Positions 1-11,579 of a stretch of 64,000 nucleotides of DNA are shown here, one piece after another. Source of the DNA: Neoechinorhynchus agilis (taxonomy: Eukaryota; Acanthocephala); NCBI GenBank assembly GCA_051530055.1, contig CM121341.1, positions 17,484,001 through 17,548,000 of the forward strand, given 5' to 3'. A model generated the notes under the pieces. The model worked only from the letters and a program-made list of their open reading frames with translations, was not told the origin of the DNA and searched no databases. The first letter of the stretch is position 1. Each line of letters starts with the position of its first letter. The position numbers were made by a program, and so were the translations under genes.

Positions 1-12
1 CAATTTTTTAAT

Positions 13-660
13 TTAAGTTTTTAGAGCCCAATTTACATTGGCTCGTGGACCTACCTCTTGAGCAAGAGCGGCGCAACTATGTTTAACATTACTGATCAGA
101 GGTGCAAGCCTGCTCATTTGAGCTTCCAGTTCTGCTTCATCTTCAGCCACTTGTGAGATTTCATTTCGTAAAGAATCCACTTGGTTCTTTAGATTTCGTC
201 TAATCTCGATTTCGGCTAAAATTGAACCTAAATTCAAATCATGATTATTCACTTCCGCATCATAGTTCGCTGGTATAGGATGTCCATCCAAGCATTGACT
301 AATGTCTCTAAGAACAGCGAGGTTTTTATAGTTCACTTTCTCTAATTGAGCACAAAGCGATTCTACTTTCTTCTTTTGTTGAATAGTTTCCATTCTGGAC
401 GCATGGCACATCATTTCAGCTATACGTTTTTGATTTCGTAGCTGAACAGTGTGAACCAGAGCCTGTTGCCGTAAAAGCTTCTCTTCAGCTTCTGGCTATA
501 GTGGAAATAGTAAAAGAGATTCGTTGTTTCTTCAAAAACATACCATCGAATCTTTTTGAAGAAGACGAGTTAATATAGTGCGAAGATTTTTTGCACTTAT
601 ACAGAATCGCTCTTTTATATCATCGATTTTACCATTTTCATGAATAGAAATAGTGCTCAT
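13..660 (-). CDS. THOC5-like short coiled-coil protein (THO/TREX mRNA export complex)
   Basis: Two exons, 660-544 and 495-13, joined across a 48-bp intron (donor GTATG, acceptor CACTATAG). Both ends are in phase 0 and give 199 residues. The second exon is rich in heptads and aligns by eye with the central coiled coil of THOC5: KKKVESLCAQLEKV, then RDISQC, then LAEIEIRRNL where THOC5 has RLDWELEQRKRL, then RLAPLISNV where THOC5 has SLQPRLNSI. THOC5 is a subunit of the THO complex, which couples transcription to mRNA export in the nucleus. Animal THOC5 is usually over 600 residues. This protein stops soon after the coiled coil, and no donor site is visible near the stop, so it is either a shortened orthologue or a truncated paralogue. 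The ATG at 660 opens a good exon. The family call is moderate; a generic coiled-coil protein is the alternative. Confidence 0.6.
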
Positions 661-1039
661 CTTTAACAAAAGAACAGCGCGATTCGAATTCAATAACATA
701 AATTCTCGCTCAAATACAACGTCAACGAGAAAAATACATCTTTCATTGGGATATAAACGCTTAAACGATTAAGATTTTAATTTCAAAAGAAAAAATCAAG
801 GATCCGTGACTTGATTCTTCCAGATTAATTTCTTCCGACCGAAATTAGATTTTTGCGCTTTTTCGTGTAACAATCCAAATTCCCCAATGTAAATCATTAA
901 ACATCAGCCGCGTTTTTAACTGAAAGCTTCGTGTATTTTCTGAAATCGTTGAGGGATATTCATAAGTCTAGCGCAAAATTAACTTGCATTGAGAACGTAA
1001 CATCCGTCTCTTAACGGACAGGAAACAATCCACAACTGC
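661..1039. other. Intergenic stretch, nothing recognised
   Basis: AT-rich sequence upstream of the THOC5-like gene. It presumably contains that gene's promoter, but I see no specific motif, exon or repeat. Confidence 0.4.
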
Positions 1040-1420
1040 ATTCATGCAGCCTTTGGCCATCTCAGGGAAATGGTCTTCATGAACCACCATTTACCCTTTG
1101 GGACTTCTGTATGGTGCAGAATGCTGGACTCCGTACGGATCACCAATCAAATCACTGGAAGCCGTCCACATCGTAAGCATACATCACCTGACGAGACAGG
1201 ATCTCGTTTGATGATATCTTATCCTATACGCTCACATCCAGCATTAAAGCAATGGCTCTTCAAAGACTTCTGAGACTGGAGGTTCACATCACTTAGATGT
1301 CTCGTCAACGTCTACCAAGGATCATCTTCAATGAGGAATTGACAAGAGGTAGTCACCCCCGTGGCGAAGAAACTGAAGACGTGTAACATACAGCGGGAAA
1401 AAAATCGAGTTCGAGGAATA
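1040..1420 (+). mobile_element. LINE fragment, C-terminal part of a reverse-transcriptase ORF
   Basis: One frame reads GLLYGAECWTP followed by IKSLEAVHI, and a second frame further on reads LPRIIFNEELTRG. Both are typical of the region after the reverse transcriptase in APE-type LINEs, where the pattern is LLYGxExW, then L..fh.r.Lr, then lfyGEL..G.R. The pieces are in different frames and contain stops, so this is a dead 5'-truncated copy. It directly precedes the 89-bp tandem array. The clade (RTE, Jockey or similar) is not settled. Confidence 0.6.
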
Positions 1421-1424
1421 ACGG

Positions 1425-1860
1425 TGTAGATTAATAGTTGCGAATGACGGCATCAACGGCGACTAAACCGAACTATCATCCGAGATCTCCCTACTTTCCG
1501 TTCGAGGAAAAGCGACTTATTGATGGTAGAGATTACCGGCATCAAAGACGACTAAAGCAAAATATATTTTTTGATCTCTTCGCCTTCTGTTAGAAAACAA
1601 TTAAACAGACGGGTGGAAGAAAGTGCCGACATCAACGGCGACCAAGCCAAAATTTCCTCGTAGATCTCAGTATCCTCCGTCAGGTGCGAAGCGCAAAAGA
1701 CTGATGGAATAGAAACCCTTCATCGACAGCGACTAAACCAGAATATCATCCCATATCTGCCTACTTTCCGTTAGAGGAAAAGCTACACGGACTTACGATG
1801 GAGAATACCGGCATCATGACGACCAAAGCTAAATATCATCGCAGATATCCCTACCACGAG
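1425..1860 (+). repeat. 89-bp tandem satellite, array 1 (about 5 monomers)
   Basis: Imperfect head-to-tail repeats with a period near 90 bp, marked by recurring GGCGACTAAA-type blocks around 1456, 1546, 1638, 1727 and 1818. Each block is followed by TATCATC, ATCTCCCTAC, TTTCCGTTCGAGG and AAAGCGACACAGAC-type segments. The same monomer recurs at 17.2, 30.4, 49.6 and 50.1 kb. Three of these arrays lie next to the 1.2-kb unit. Confidence 0.85.
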
Positions 1861-3110
1861 AAATATGTTGTATGTTTACATCCTCGAGAGTATAAGGACG
1901 ATTATTTTTTTGCACAAAACATGTCGATATTTAAGGTCGCAACAATTTGCTCCTTTTTCGAGCAAATTTCTATCCCAACTATGCTTTAAAAATCCTTTAT
2001 CCCAGTTTAGATGTCACATTCCAGCCACGAGGAGCGAAATTCACAAAATCCGGACAGAGATGAAAAGAGCAATAATCCTGCAAACGATAATACAGAAAGC
2101 GTCAGTAAAGAGGAGGAAACCAATACGATTCCAGCAATTATTCCGATAAAGTGTAGCTATAGGAAGCGGAAAAATCTATTCGATCACAAAGCTCGAAATA
2201 TGTTCAATCGTCCGTGGTCATAACCTATATGGACTCGTCAGATTATAATAAAATAGCCTTCTTTTCGTATATTTTGACAACATTAATTCAGAAGTACTCG
2301 TTATTCTTATGTTCTATGTGATTGTTGAATACAAGAAATGAGGTTCAATTAAAATTGAGAACAAAGAAAACACGTCTCCTTCAAAATAACTCCCGGTGTT
2401 TCAATAACAAGATTCTAAACTTCGCATAGACTTTATTGGCAGTATTTTAAGTTTTGATCTTGATTCTCGTTTCCGCATTTCGTATTCAACGGAAGGTTAT
2501 GAAAAATAAGCAACTGAATCTTTTGAAGGAATAAAATATCAAGACGATTTTAAACTCCCATATACGAACGATAATTCAATGAGCGTAAGAACAGTGAATA
2601 TATTCAAAAAGATGGAACCCATAATTAGCACGGAGAAAGTCAGGAGGCGAAGGTTTGTCGAAACAAAACCGCAAGCGTCACGAATGAGAGAAGTATAGAC
2701 CAATCTTCATCTGATGCCGGGCAGAAGGAATTTCATACACTAGAACGGATAGGAACGACGGTCGTCGAATTTGAATACGTTCCTGACTTTATAGCCAATG
2801 TGCTCTTATACCTACAATCAGACGACCAACAAGCAGAATACCTCGCTCCAATATCCAAATGGATAGTGTCAAGATTCTTTGAAGAGATTTAAAATACGGA
2901 TGGGAAAAAAGGATCAGGGCCCCAAATTCGGTTTAAAACAGTGAAGCGAAGGTGTGATCTACCAACTACAAATGTTATAGCGACGTCACCTTTAAGATCC
3001 ACGATTACCATTTGTACATAATGATGAAATATCCGATCTGCGATAAACTCGAAGTTGAAATTTCAACACGTTAACGAAAATCTGCTTGTTAAGGAAGCAG
3101 AATCCAGCCC
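1853..3110 (+). repeat. Composite repeat unit, copy A (about 1.2 kb)
   Basis: Very high identity by eye to 31,108-32,303 (same strand) and to 48,190-49,440 (inverted), with a partial copy at 50,985-51,305. Copies A and C share an extra tail ending near AAGGAAGCAGAATC that copy B lacks, because copy B is cut off and joined to a LINE at 32.30 kb. No transposase, reverse transcriptase or integrase motif is visible in any frame. A 70-codon ORF is shared with copy B (separate entry). Confidence 0.85.
2011..2223 (+). CDS. Small hypothetical ORF in composite repeat (copy A)
   Basis: A 70-codon ORF starting MSHSSHEERNSQN and ending MFNRPWS. It is hydrophilic with a basic centre (SYRKRKNLFDHK). The copy at 31,264-31,476 differs at only a few residues, with the frame kept. 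In the inverted copy near 49.1-49.3 kb the ATG has become AGG. Conservation may only reflect recent duplication, so coding is unproven. No homologue recognised. Confidence 0.25.
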   Translation: MSHSSHEERNSQNPDRDEKSNNPANDNTESVSKEEETNTIPAIIPIKCSYRKRKNLFDHKARNMFNRPWS

Positions 3111-3119
3111 CCTCCACAA

Positions 3120-4010
3120 TTTTCTTCCCTCATCTCTAAATACTCTTCCCTAGTAAACACCCGGAACCCCAACCTTTTTTATCCCCCCTCGCTCGTACCA
3201 CCCTCTACTAAAAATCCTTCCTTCCCCAAGCCCAATCTTTCCTTAACAACCGGAGAACAAGGAAAGACTCCCAATCAGTTATTCTCCTGTAAAACTCCAA
3301 AGACAAATATTCCTCACGAAGGATCGAAGATACTTAGGGACGTTTTCAAGTGGAGGATATGATAGCCAAATCGATTTCATTCTCTACCCAATCAATAAGT
3401 GGCGAGAAGTACAGAATGTCAAGACTTCATTGGGCGAAGATTATGCTTTACAACACAGACCGCTCATAGTAGATTTGAAGATCAGGACGTCGAGTAAGCC
3501 TCAAAAAGCGATCCTTATACCAAAGATCAAATATTTCTTTTTTTATTAATGTGAATTAGCACTTTCCGTGGTTAGAGAAATTTTGTTTTACATCAGAGAA
3601 GTGATATAACCACTTAAACTTTTTATAAAATGTTAGGAGGTCGTGCCATGGTAACAGATGTCGAGAGTTGGTGGGACGATACGAGCGAAATCATAGCCGA
3701 GGTAGCCAAGACCGTATTGGGGATGACATCGGGAAAGCCTCCGCATCGAAACAAAGAAACCTGGTGGTGGAACGAGAAAGTCAAGGACGCTGTGAGCCGT
3801 AAGCGTGTTGCAAAAAAGAAGAAGCTTGATTGCAACAACTCATTGAAGAACAAACAGTTATATAGATAAGCGAAGAAGGAAGCGGCTAGGGAGTGTGCAA
3901 TTGCACGGAATGATTCCGACCTAAAGTTATATAATCTACTGGATGGAGATATGGGTCGAGAAAGTATATTTAAGCTGGCTACTGCCGAGTCCAGCCGATT
4001 TCCAGTTTTA
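3120..4010 (+). mobile_element. LINE fragment: end of APE endonuclease and linker to RT
   Basis: Around 3,335-3,530 a frame reads SSGGYDSQIDFIL, then GEDYALQHRPLIVDL. This is the C-terminal part of an APE-like endonuclease (usual pattern SGG..sQIDyIl ... GE...QHRlLv). At 3,760-3,960 another frame reads ETWWWNEKVKDAV, then AKKEAARECA and LLDGDMGRESIFKLA. This is the linker typical of RTE/BovB-like and similar LINEs (TWWWNeeV..A...K). The frames are interrupted and the RT core is absent. The first ~170 bp are C-rich and unassigned. Together with 1,040-1,420 it may be the remains of one family. Confidence 0.65.
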
Positions 4011-4625
4011 AAAAATCACTTCATTTCTGTCGTGCTTTGATTGATTCTTTACGATGGTGATTTGCTTGAGTCAGATTTATGTCTATAAGAAAGAAGACGA
4101 AATGCCTTGTCGAAAGAGTTTTCTAAACTGTAGTCTCGAAAAAGTTCTATATCTATTTGAAGATTGAACTACTCCTGCTTTTCATATAGCGTATAAGTTG
4201 AAGGAATTTATTAGATCCGATATTTAGGCACAATATCGTGTCTTTATCGGGGTCTAAAAACACACGCAGAGGATGGCCAAATTCACATTGTATTTAGATT
4301 TAGATTGAAGTCCGCATTATTCCCTTCATCTCTTTCAACCTTGCGAATAAACATGGCCTCAATTATAACCCAATCCCATGCGGATTACTACATTCGCTGC
4401 AAGGAATTTTGCACACCACACTTTTGCTTTCATTTTCATATCGTTTCTTAACCATGGAGCCTAAAGGTTGAGCTTTCTTCGTGCATATACAATAATCTAA
4501 GTCTTTGGACGCAATTGAAGAAACTAACGACTCGTATAGATTCGGTTCTAAGGTAAAATTCGGATTTTGAGACAAAATTGGATGAAGATTTCATGGAACC
4601 TCTTAATCGTCGGTGTGAATATTCC
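4010..4625 (-). mobile_element. Penelope-like element remnant with GIY-YIG start
   Basis: A reverse-strand ORF at 4,575-4,363 contains SVVCKIPCSECSNPHGIGL, matching the start of the GIY-YIG endonuclease of Penelope-like elements (VVYKIPC..C...YIG). The same 600-bp segment occurs inverted at 46,816-47,580. Near 4,205-4,255 is a CCGATATTTAGGCACAATATCGTG-type stretch related to the dispersed CCGATATTTCGG repeats. This is a broken remnant. Confidence 0.55.
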
Positions 4626-4945
4626 GGTAACGAGCAGATCCTGCTGACTCTATGGCACGCTAGCAGCCAGTAATATAAAATTCGCCGCTGTTAAGCAGGA
4701 ACAGCAGCAATCGCTGCTTAGGATCGCAAAAGTCCAAACATGGGGACCTAAGTCGAAATAATTATTTTGTTACCTTTGCAGTCGAGACATCCCGATCGTT
4801 TGTTACCGCAGTTTATGACCCGGTCAAGCTATTGCACAAGAGACTGAGACAAATCATTGACGATCCGAGGTCGGCAGCATTCCTCCTACAAAACATAAGT
4901 TTGGCTGTCCAACAAGGGAACACTGCATCCGTCCTTTGTTATAAT
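4626..4945 (+). mobile_element. REL-endonuclease LINE, 3' fragment
   Basis: Matches the 3' end of the LINE copy at 22.48-22.77 kb: AGCAACATAAAATTCGCC-like start, then a stretch encoding the FLLQNISLAVQQGN-like C-terminus, ending in GCATCCGTCC. It is strongly 5'-truncated and joined to the Penelope-like remnant. A matching scrap of the same LINE borders the inverted duplicate at 46.8 kb, so the junction was duplicated with it. Confidence 0.7.
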
Positions 4946-5334
4946 ATAAAACTAACTTCATCATTGGACGGTGTTGTGTGTGTAAATGAAAAAACTTTTT
5001 GTTAAAAAAATCTTCATCATTGAAAGAAACGATAAGTGTTGAGATATTGATACAATTATTTGGTTCACGTAAAATTCCCCAAAAATATTATGACTTCGCA
5101 AATACAAAGAGTTTTGATGTATTTGAATTTAAACAAATACATGATTCAGCAAATTTATTTTTATTTTTCGAAGTTTTGCTAGCCGGTAACTATTATTCTG
5201 TGATTAAGTGTGGCTTTTTTCACGACTGATAATTTTTCCTTGGGCACACAGCCTATCGATTCTGGTTCATGGAAGCGCATAAAATCACTTAATACCGTGA
5301 ACCATAAGGTTATGAGTTTGTACATCCCTTCGAA
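4946..5334. repeat. Intergenic stretch with a dispersed inverted repeat arm
   Basis: The segment at 5,205-5,330 (containing TTTTTCCTTGGGCACACAGCC and GCGCATAAAATCACTTAATACC) recurs inverted at 11,580-11,840. The two arms enclose the whole ~200-bp tandem array and the elements inserted in it. Related scraps occur near 17.75 and 52.68 kb. No gene seen. Confidence 0.6.
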
Positions 5335-5533
5335 CCTATATTCGCGAAGAAGCAGAATAGCAACAAATAAAAAATTAAAAATGTGCTTTTGCTTCTTTTA
5401 TTTTGCATAAGACAAAATTTAGAGCTATTTTCTTATTTCATTGTTAAAAATAATACATGTCTCATCGTTTGTCAGTTCTGCTAAGAAGTATTGGTCCAAA
5501 CGTAGACGGAGATCGGACTAAATTTATAAAATA

Positions 5534-6737
5534 CAGTCGATTCCGCTTAATTGGGAAACATCGGGACCGAGGTTTTTTGTCCCAATTAAGCGGATGTCCC
5601 GATTAAGCGAAGTTCACTCTTAAAGAAATTAATTTGATTGGTTTTGGGAACAAGGTTATTAACCAGTAACAAACAAAATTAAACAATGCATATTTTTCAA
5701 TAATTTTATTTTATAAACTCTTGAAAACTTTATATATAGGTACAAAATATATATTATGAATATGTATGTATTATAAATCTAAAAAAATCGTTAATAAAAT
5801 ATTTAATTGGTAGATACATACTAATTCAACGGAAAAATGAGTCAAGTGTAGTCTGTCTTTTGTTTTTGTGACAGTTGGCTTCTACAAAATCAGTACAGAT
5901 GTTCAGTGCAGATGTAGGGCTTCCTTCATTTCCTTCCTTCATAAAATAACGTTGTAACACGGCCATACACTTTTTTGCCTCCTGGTTAGTCACTGGCACA
6001 GGTGATTCATCATAATCGTCTTCGTCTACCTCTGCCACTAACAATAGAAAACCATTGATTCAGTGCTTCTTCAACGTCTGGATCCTTCCCCTCACGTTTT
6101 CTTTTGGATGTCCCGGCCTGTCCTTCTTGTAATTCGAATTCCTTACGCAGTTGACTTTCTTGTCGTAAGACACGCGATATAGTAGATTTTGGTACACCAG
6201 TTATCTCAGCGAGCCGACGATAACTTGTATTAAGTGGCTGGCTTTTTATTTTATCAAGCAAGGCAATTTTATTGGTAAGTGACAAATCGTTCCTTGGCAT
6301 TTTAGAAAGGGTAATTTTTTTAAAAATACAATTGACAAAAAATAGCTTCACGCGTTGTTCACGCGGGAGGTGATTGGTAATCGAATGTCCGCTGCACCGG
6401 CTCGGATGTAAAAGATTGCAAATGTGGATATGAGGCCGCCACGGCTTTATAAAACGCTAGTCGGGTTCAGAAATAAGCCGTCTTTCTGCCTTTCCCTGAA
6501 TGTAGGAGGGGGTTTGGTTTGTTTTTCCGCTGCAGCGGCTCGGTTAAAGCAAAACTCAGTAAAAACAAAATCAGTTAATAGATACTCTATGGAATAAAAT
6601 CTTAAATTTACTGTCCCAATTAAGCAGAATGTTGTCCCGGTTAAATATACAAATTTACTATTGGTTTCTTGGTTTGATTTCCGTTCTTTGTGATTTGTCC
6701 CAAATAATCGGCTGTCCCGATTAAGCGGAATCCACTG
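5534..6737 (-). mobile_element. Tigger/pogo DNA transposon, internally deleted (non-autonomous)
   Basis: About 1.2 kb with terminal inverted repeats: left end CAGTCGATTCCGCTTAAT, right end the reverse complement CAGTGGATTCCGCTTAAT. Both ends are flanked by a TA target duplication (5,532-5,533 and 6,738-6,739). Inside, on the reverse strand, are the N-terminal helix-turn-helix and the C-terminal tail of a pogo/Tigger transposase, but not the DDE core. It is inserted in a ~200-bp tandem repeat. The TIRs are well kept, so it could have been mobilised in trans. Confidence 0.9.
5826..6300 (-). pseudogene. Tigger transposase remnant (CENP-B-type HTH plus C-terminal tail)
   Basis: The reverse-strand frame from the ATG at 6,300 reads MPRNDLSLTNKIALLDKI, then RRLAEITGVPKSTISRVL and EALNQWF. 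This is the CENP-B N-terminal helix-turn-helix of Tigger/pogo transposases. A second frame, 6,044-5,826, ends KRQTTLDSFFR, the usual Tigger tail. The two are joined near 6,045-6,060 with a frame change, and roughly 250-300 residues containing the DDE nuclease are missing. A functional enzyme usually has 450-600 residues, so this copy cannot make transposase. Confidence 0.85.
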
Positions 6738-7235
6738 TATTATATTCGTGAAGAAGCAGAAAAACAACAAAAATATAAACCTGCATTTGCTCATTTTATC
6801 TGACATCAGAGAAAATCTAGAGCTATTTTCTTATTTCATTATTAAAAATAATACATGTCTCATCATTTGTCAGTTCTGCTGGGAAGTATTTGTCAAAACG
6901 TAGACGGAGATCGGACTAAATTTATAAAATATTATATTCGTGAAGCAGAAAAACAAAAAAATATAGACAAAATTTATAAAACATTATATTCGTGAAAAAG
7001 CAGAAAAACACCAAAGAAAAAATAAATATAAACGTGCCTTTGCTCATTTTATCTGACATCAGAGAAAATCTAGAGCTATTTTCTTATTTCATTAATAAAA
7101 ATTATGCATGTCTCATCATTTGTCAGTTCTGCTAAGAAGTATTTGTCAAAACGTAGACGGATATCGGACTAAATTAATAAAATATTATATTCGTGAAGCA
7201 GAAAAACAACAAAGAAAAAATATAAACGTGTTGTG

Positions 7236-10200
7236 CTAGCTGGCATCAGTAGATCGAAAAATCTACTGTCGCCCCACAAAAAATGGTTTTTTATTCAACA
7301 TAACACCGAAAATGTTAACATGAACCTCAAGACGTCGTTAATGGTCACTACATAGGTCCCTCATGAAGGTTCTTCCGTTTTTTGCGAGGTCTGCCTTGAG
7401 AATGACGGGTGATGTTGGATCGGTATACGCTTGTTTGAGGCGGTCTATCGATACGTTCTCTGGTTTTCCACCGAGATCGATCGTGAAAAACTTTTCGTTG
7501 CGATCAAGTATTTTGTAAGGTCCGGTATACGGCACCTGTATAGGATTCCCATGCTGACCGCGTCTGACAAAAATGAACGATGCTCTGCTGAAAGCATGTG
7601 GTACAAACGTCGTCACTTTACCATGGTTCACAACGGGTATGGGCGCAAGAGATTTAACGTTATTACGTAGCCGTTGTAGATGAGTGTGAGAATCGACTTG
7701 GCTAAGTGAAGAATTAAGAAAATCGGCAGGTATGTTGATGGCACTTCCATATACATGCTCTGCTGCCGAGGAATCAAGGTCGGCTTCGGGCGCGGTGCGA
7801 ATTCCTAACAAAATCCAAGGCAATTCGTCGATCCAATTGTTTCCGCAGAGGCGAGCTTTCAAAGCCGATTTCAGATGCCTGTGGAATCTTTCTACGATTC
7901 CATTGGATTGAGGATGATACGCGGTTGTGCGGTGGAGCTTCAATCCTAAATGTTCTGCGATTGTTCTCCACAGCTCTGATATGAACTGTGGTCCTCGGTC
8001 GGAGGTGATGTCATTAGGAATACCGATACGAGCTATCCATTGGCTGATAAGTGCTCTTGCACACGTGACGGCGTCGGTATTATTTAAAGGAACCGCCTCG
8101 GGCCATCGAGTATATCGGTCTATCACGGTTAATAAATGAGTGAAACCTTGTGATGCCGGTAGCGGACCTACTAAATCTATATGGATGTGATCAAATCGAC
8201 GTTGCGGAGGTTCGAAAGTAGAAAGCGGTGCTCGTATGCGTCTTTGAACCTTAGCCTTTTGACATCCGATGCATGACTGAACCCAGGCACCAAGATCCTT
8301 TGATAAACCAGGCTAAACGTATCTTGTTTTAACCAACTTACGGGTTGCGTTGATTCCAGGGTGGGACAGCTCGTGTACAGTTTCGAAAACTCGTTTCGTC
8401 CAAGATGATGGTACCAACGGTCTTTAACGGCCAGTCGAAATGTCACACAAAATAGTTTGTCCTGTGCCATTGAAAGGAATTTCTTTCAACTGTAGCGAGG
8501 TATTCGTTGAACGATATGCCTGGATGTCTTGATCAGACTTTTGATCTTCTGCCATCGCTTCAAACGATATTCCTTCGGAAATACTGGCTAAATAATCAAT
8601 GCGGGACAATGCATCGGCAACTTGATTCTCTTGTCCACTAATGTGTTCGATATTGGTCGTGAACTCAGATATATAATTCAAATGTCGTTGATGACGGGCT
8701 GGCCAAGGATCCGAAACTTTTGACATCGCATAAACTAAAGGTCGATGATCAGTGTAAATCGTAAACGATCGGCCCTCGACGTAATATCGAAAATGTCGGA
8801 CAGCGCGATACATGGCTAGAAGCTCGCGATCGAAGGTGCTGTACCGTTGTTCAGGTTTACGCAGTTGTTTGCTGAAGAATGCCAGTGGCTGCCATGAATC
8901 GGACACTTTCTGCTGTAGAACAGCGCCAATAGCGAACTCGGATGCATCTGTACTGATAGAGATTGGTGCGTTGGTCACTGAATGTGAAAGCATCGTTGCG
9001 TTTGCTAGAGCGGCTTTAGTTTTTTCGGATGCTGAACCCATTTTAACTGTCCAAGAAAAACCTCTTAGATTTGTTTTACTAAAAAGCCCTTGGTAGAGTG
9101 AACGCATCAGACGGGCTGCCGAAGGGATGAAATGATGATAATAATTTACCATACCAACAAATCCTTGCAAAGCTTTGGTGGATGTCGGAGGAGGTTAACT
9201 GCGAATCGCGCTTACTTTATCTGGCAATGGTACTGTACCCCGTCCACTCACACGGTGTCCTAGGAAATAGATCTATTCTACGCCGAACTCACACTAATCT
9301 GGGTTCAGAACGAGGCCGTACTCTGAGAGTCGATCGAACAATGTTCGTAGGTGTTTCCTGTGCTCGGATCGATTTGAACTCGCGATCAGTATATCATCTA
9401 AGTAGACGAAAGCAAAATCCATACCTGAACAAACCGTATCCATTAACCGCTGGAATGTTTATGCAGCATTTTTCAACCCGAAAGGCATACGAAGAAATTC
9501 AAAAAGGCCAAAAGGCGTAATAATCGCAGTATTTGGTATGTCTTGTTGGGCTACCCGAATTTGATGATACCCTCGGACGAGGTCTACTTTCGAGAAAATC
9601 GTTGTTCCAGCGAGTTTAGCTGAAAAATCTTGTATTCGAGGAATCGGATATTTGTCGGGCGTTGTGATATCATTTAGCCTGCGGTAATAACCACAAGGAC
9701 GCCATCCGCCGCCTGATTTGGGTACGAGATGCAACGGAGACGACCACTGGCTATTTGAGCGTCTAATGATTCCAAGATCCTCCATATTTTTGAATTCGGA
9801 TTTAGTAATAGCGAGTTTATTGGGCGGGAGGCGTCGCGGTCTAGCATGGAGTTGTTGTCCTTGTGTCTCAATAATGTGCTTCACTGCATGTTTGGTCGAA
9901 ACTTACGAAAAGGTAGGTCTCGTTATATCGGGGAAATCTGCGAGAATTTTACTAAATTCGTCGTTCTTCGATCCGAGGAAATCGACGCTGAGGGCTTCGA
10001 TCGATACAGGAACGGAGGCTAGTGGTATCGTTGCGAAAGTTTCTGCACTAACCAGCTGCTTATTCCTTAAGTCGACCAGTAAACCTGAGTGTCGAAGGAA
10101 ATCAGCGCCTAGGATAGGGTGTTTAACCGCGGCAAGAGTGAACATCCATTCTATGTGAGTTTTACCGAAATTCAACTGCAGTAGCTTGTTGCCGAATGTT

Positions 10201-11025
10201 GGGATTGTTGAACCGTTTGCAGCTGTAAGTGCTCTGCCAGCGTGTTTGGTCTGTTTATCGAGTGTTGTGGCTGGAAGGACGCTGACTTCGGCACCAGTAT
10301 CGAATAGGAACCGTCGTCCAGTTTGGCGTTCGTTTAGGAAAAAGAGGCTATTGACAGAGGGACCGATCATCATTACCTCTACTATTGATCGGTCAATTCG
10401 TTTTTTGGGTTGGCTTTCAATTTGAAATCCGCCGATCGCTTACAAGGTGATCTACATTTCCTTGCTCTATCTCCAAATTTACGGTGGTAATAGCATAAAT
10501 CTGATACTGTTACTGGGATTTGCTTGGTCGCAATCTTTTTCTTTATTGAGGACCCTAAAGGCTGCCTTGATTGCAAAATGTTGTCGGCAGCGCGTGCAAG
10601 CTCACGAGGTTCGGTTATTTTTGAATGAATTAGAATAGATCGGATCTCCTCAGGCATGCGTTCAAGAAATATTTCGCGGAATAAGAAACATGGTGGGTTG
10701 CTTTCGAGGTACGCTAGCATCTCATCCATTAACGCCGAAGGCTTTTCGTCTCCAAGCTCCTTTATGTGAAGGATTCGATTTGTCCTCTCACTCTGTGACA
10801 AACTATACGTTTCCAGCAAGCGCTCTTTGAGCTGGGCGTACTTTCCTGACTATGGCAGTGATTCCAGAATGTGGAAAATTCTTATAGCAGTGTCTTGATC
10901 AAGTGAAGCAATAACGTAGTGATATTTTGTTTCATCTGTTGAAATATTTCGTGGTGCAAATTGAGCCTTAGCTTGGACGAACTAGATTCGTGGTTGTTGT
11001 GACCAAAACTGGGGGAGCTTCGAAA
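7236..11025 (-). mobile_element. Ty3/Gypsy LTR retrotransposon fossil
   Basis: Broken Ty3/Gypsy element, possibly of the CsRn1/Kabuki-like group. Parts on the reverse strand in order: gag (about 11,000-10,390), aspartic protease (about 10,370-9,905), reverse transcriptase (about 9,885-9,180), RNase H (about 9,170-8,430) and integrase (about 8,400-7,340). The coding region is interrupted in roughly half a dozen places. No pair of long terminal repeats is recognised. It interrupts the ~200-bp tandem array, with repeat units on both sides. Domain identity is still easy to see, so it is of intermediate age. Confidence 0.9.
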
Positions 11026-11579
11026 ATCTAGAGCTATTTTCTTATTTCATTAATAAAAATAATACATGTCTCATCATTTGCCAGTTCTGCTAACACGTTT
11101 TGGTCAAAAGTAGTCGGAGATTGGACTAAATTTATAAAATATTATATTCGTGAAGAAACAGAAAAACAATAACGAAAAAATATAAACGTGCTTTTGCTTT
11201 TTTATTTGATATCAGACAAAATTTGGAGCTATTTTCTTGGCTAAATTTATAAAATATTATATTCGTGAAGAAGCAGAAAAAACCCATTTCGTTTGTTCCG
11301 CAATTAAAATTTAAAAAAATCTAGACGTGCTGTTGCTTTTTTATTTGACAGAAGAGAAAATCTAGAGCGCTTTTCTTATTTCATTAATAAAAATAATACA
11401 TGTCTCATCATTTGTCAGTTCGGCTAGCAAGTTTTGGTCAAAACGTTTACGGAGATTGGACTAATTTTATAAAATATTATTTTCGTTAAGGTCAGAAAAA
11501 CAAAAAAAATATGAACGTGCATTTGCTTATTTTATCTGAGAAGAGAAAATCTAGAGCTATTTTCTTATTTCATTTATTC
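11026..11579 (+). repeat. ~200-bp tandem repeat array, right part
   Basis: The array continues after the Gypsy fossil: CTAGAGCTATTTTCTTATTTCATT at 11,028, 11,361 and 11,551, with the TATATTCGTGAAGAA marker at 11,147 and 11,256. Units vary in length more than on the left side. Confidence 0.8.

Larger units (their letters stand above)
5335..7235 (+). repeat. ~200-bp tandem repeat array, left part
   Basis: Repeats of about 190-210 bp marked by TATATTCGTGAAGAAGCAG at 6,742 and near copies at 5,338, 6,933, 6,979 and 7,188. Each is followed by an AAACGTGCNTTTGC stretch, CTAGAGCTATTTTCTTATTTCATT, and CATGTCTCATCATTTGTCAG. A Tigger transposon (5,534-6,737) has landed in the first unit. The array resumes at 11,026 after a Ty3/Gypsy fossil, and a reversed fragment lies at 33,363-33,605. 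Confidence 0.8.

Noticed and set aside
1425-1860. CRISPR array
   Set aside because: Monomers are continuous 89-bp satellites without unique spacers, and the window is clearly animal DNA.
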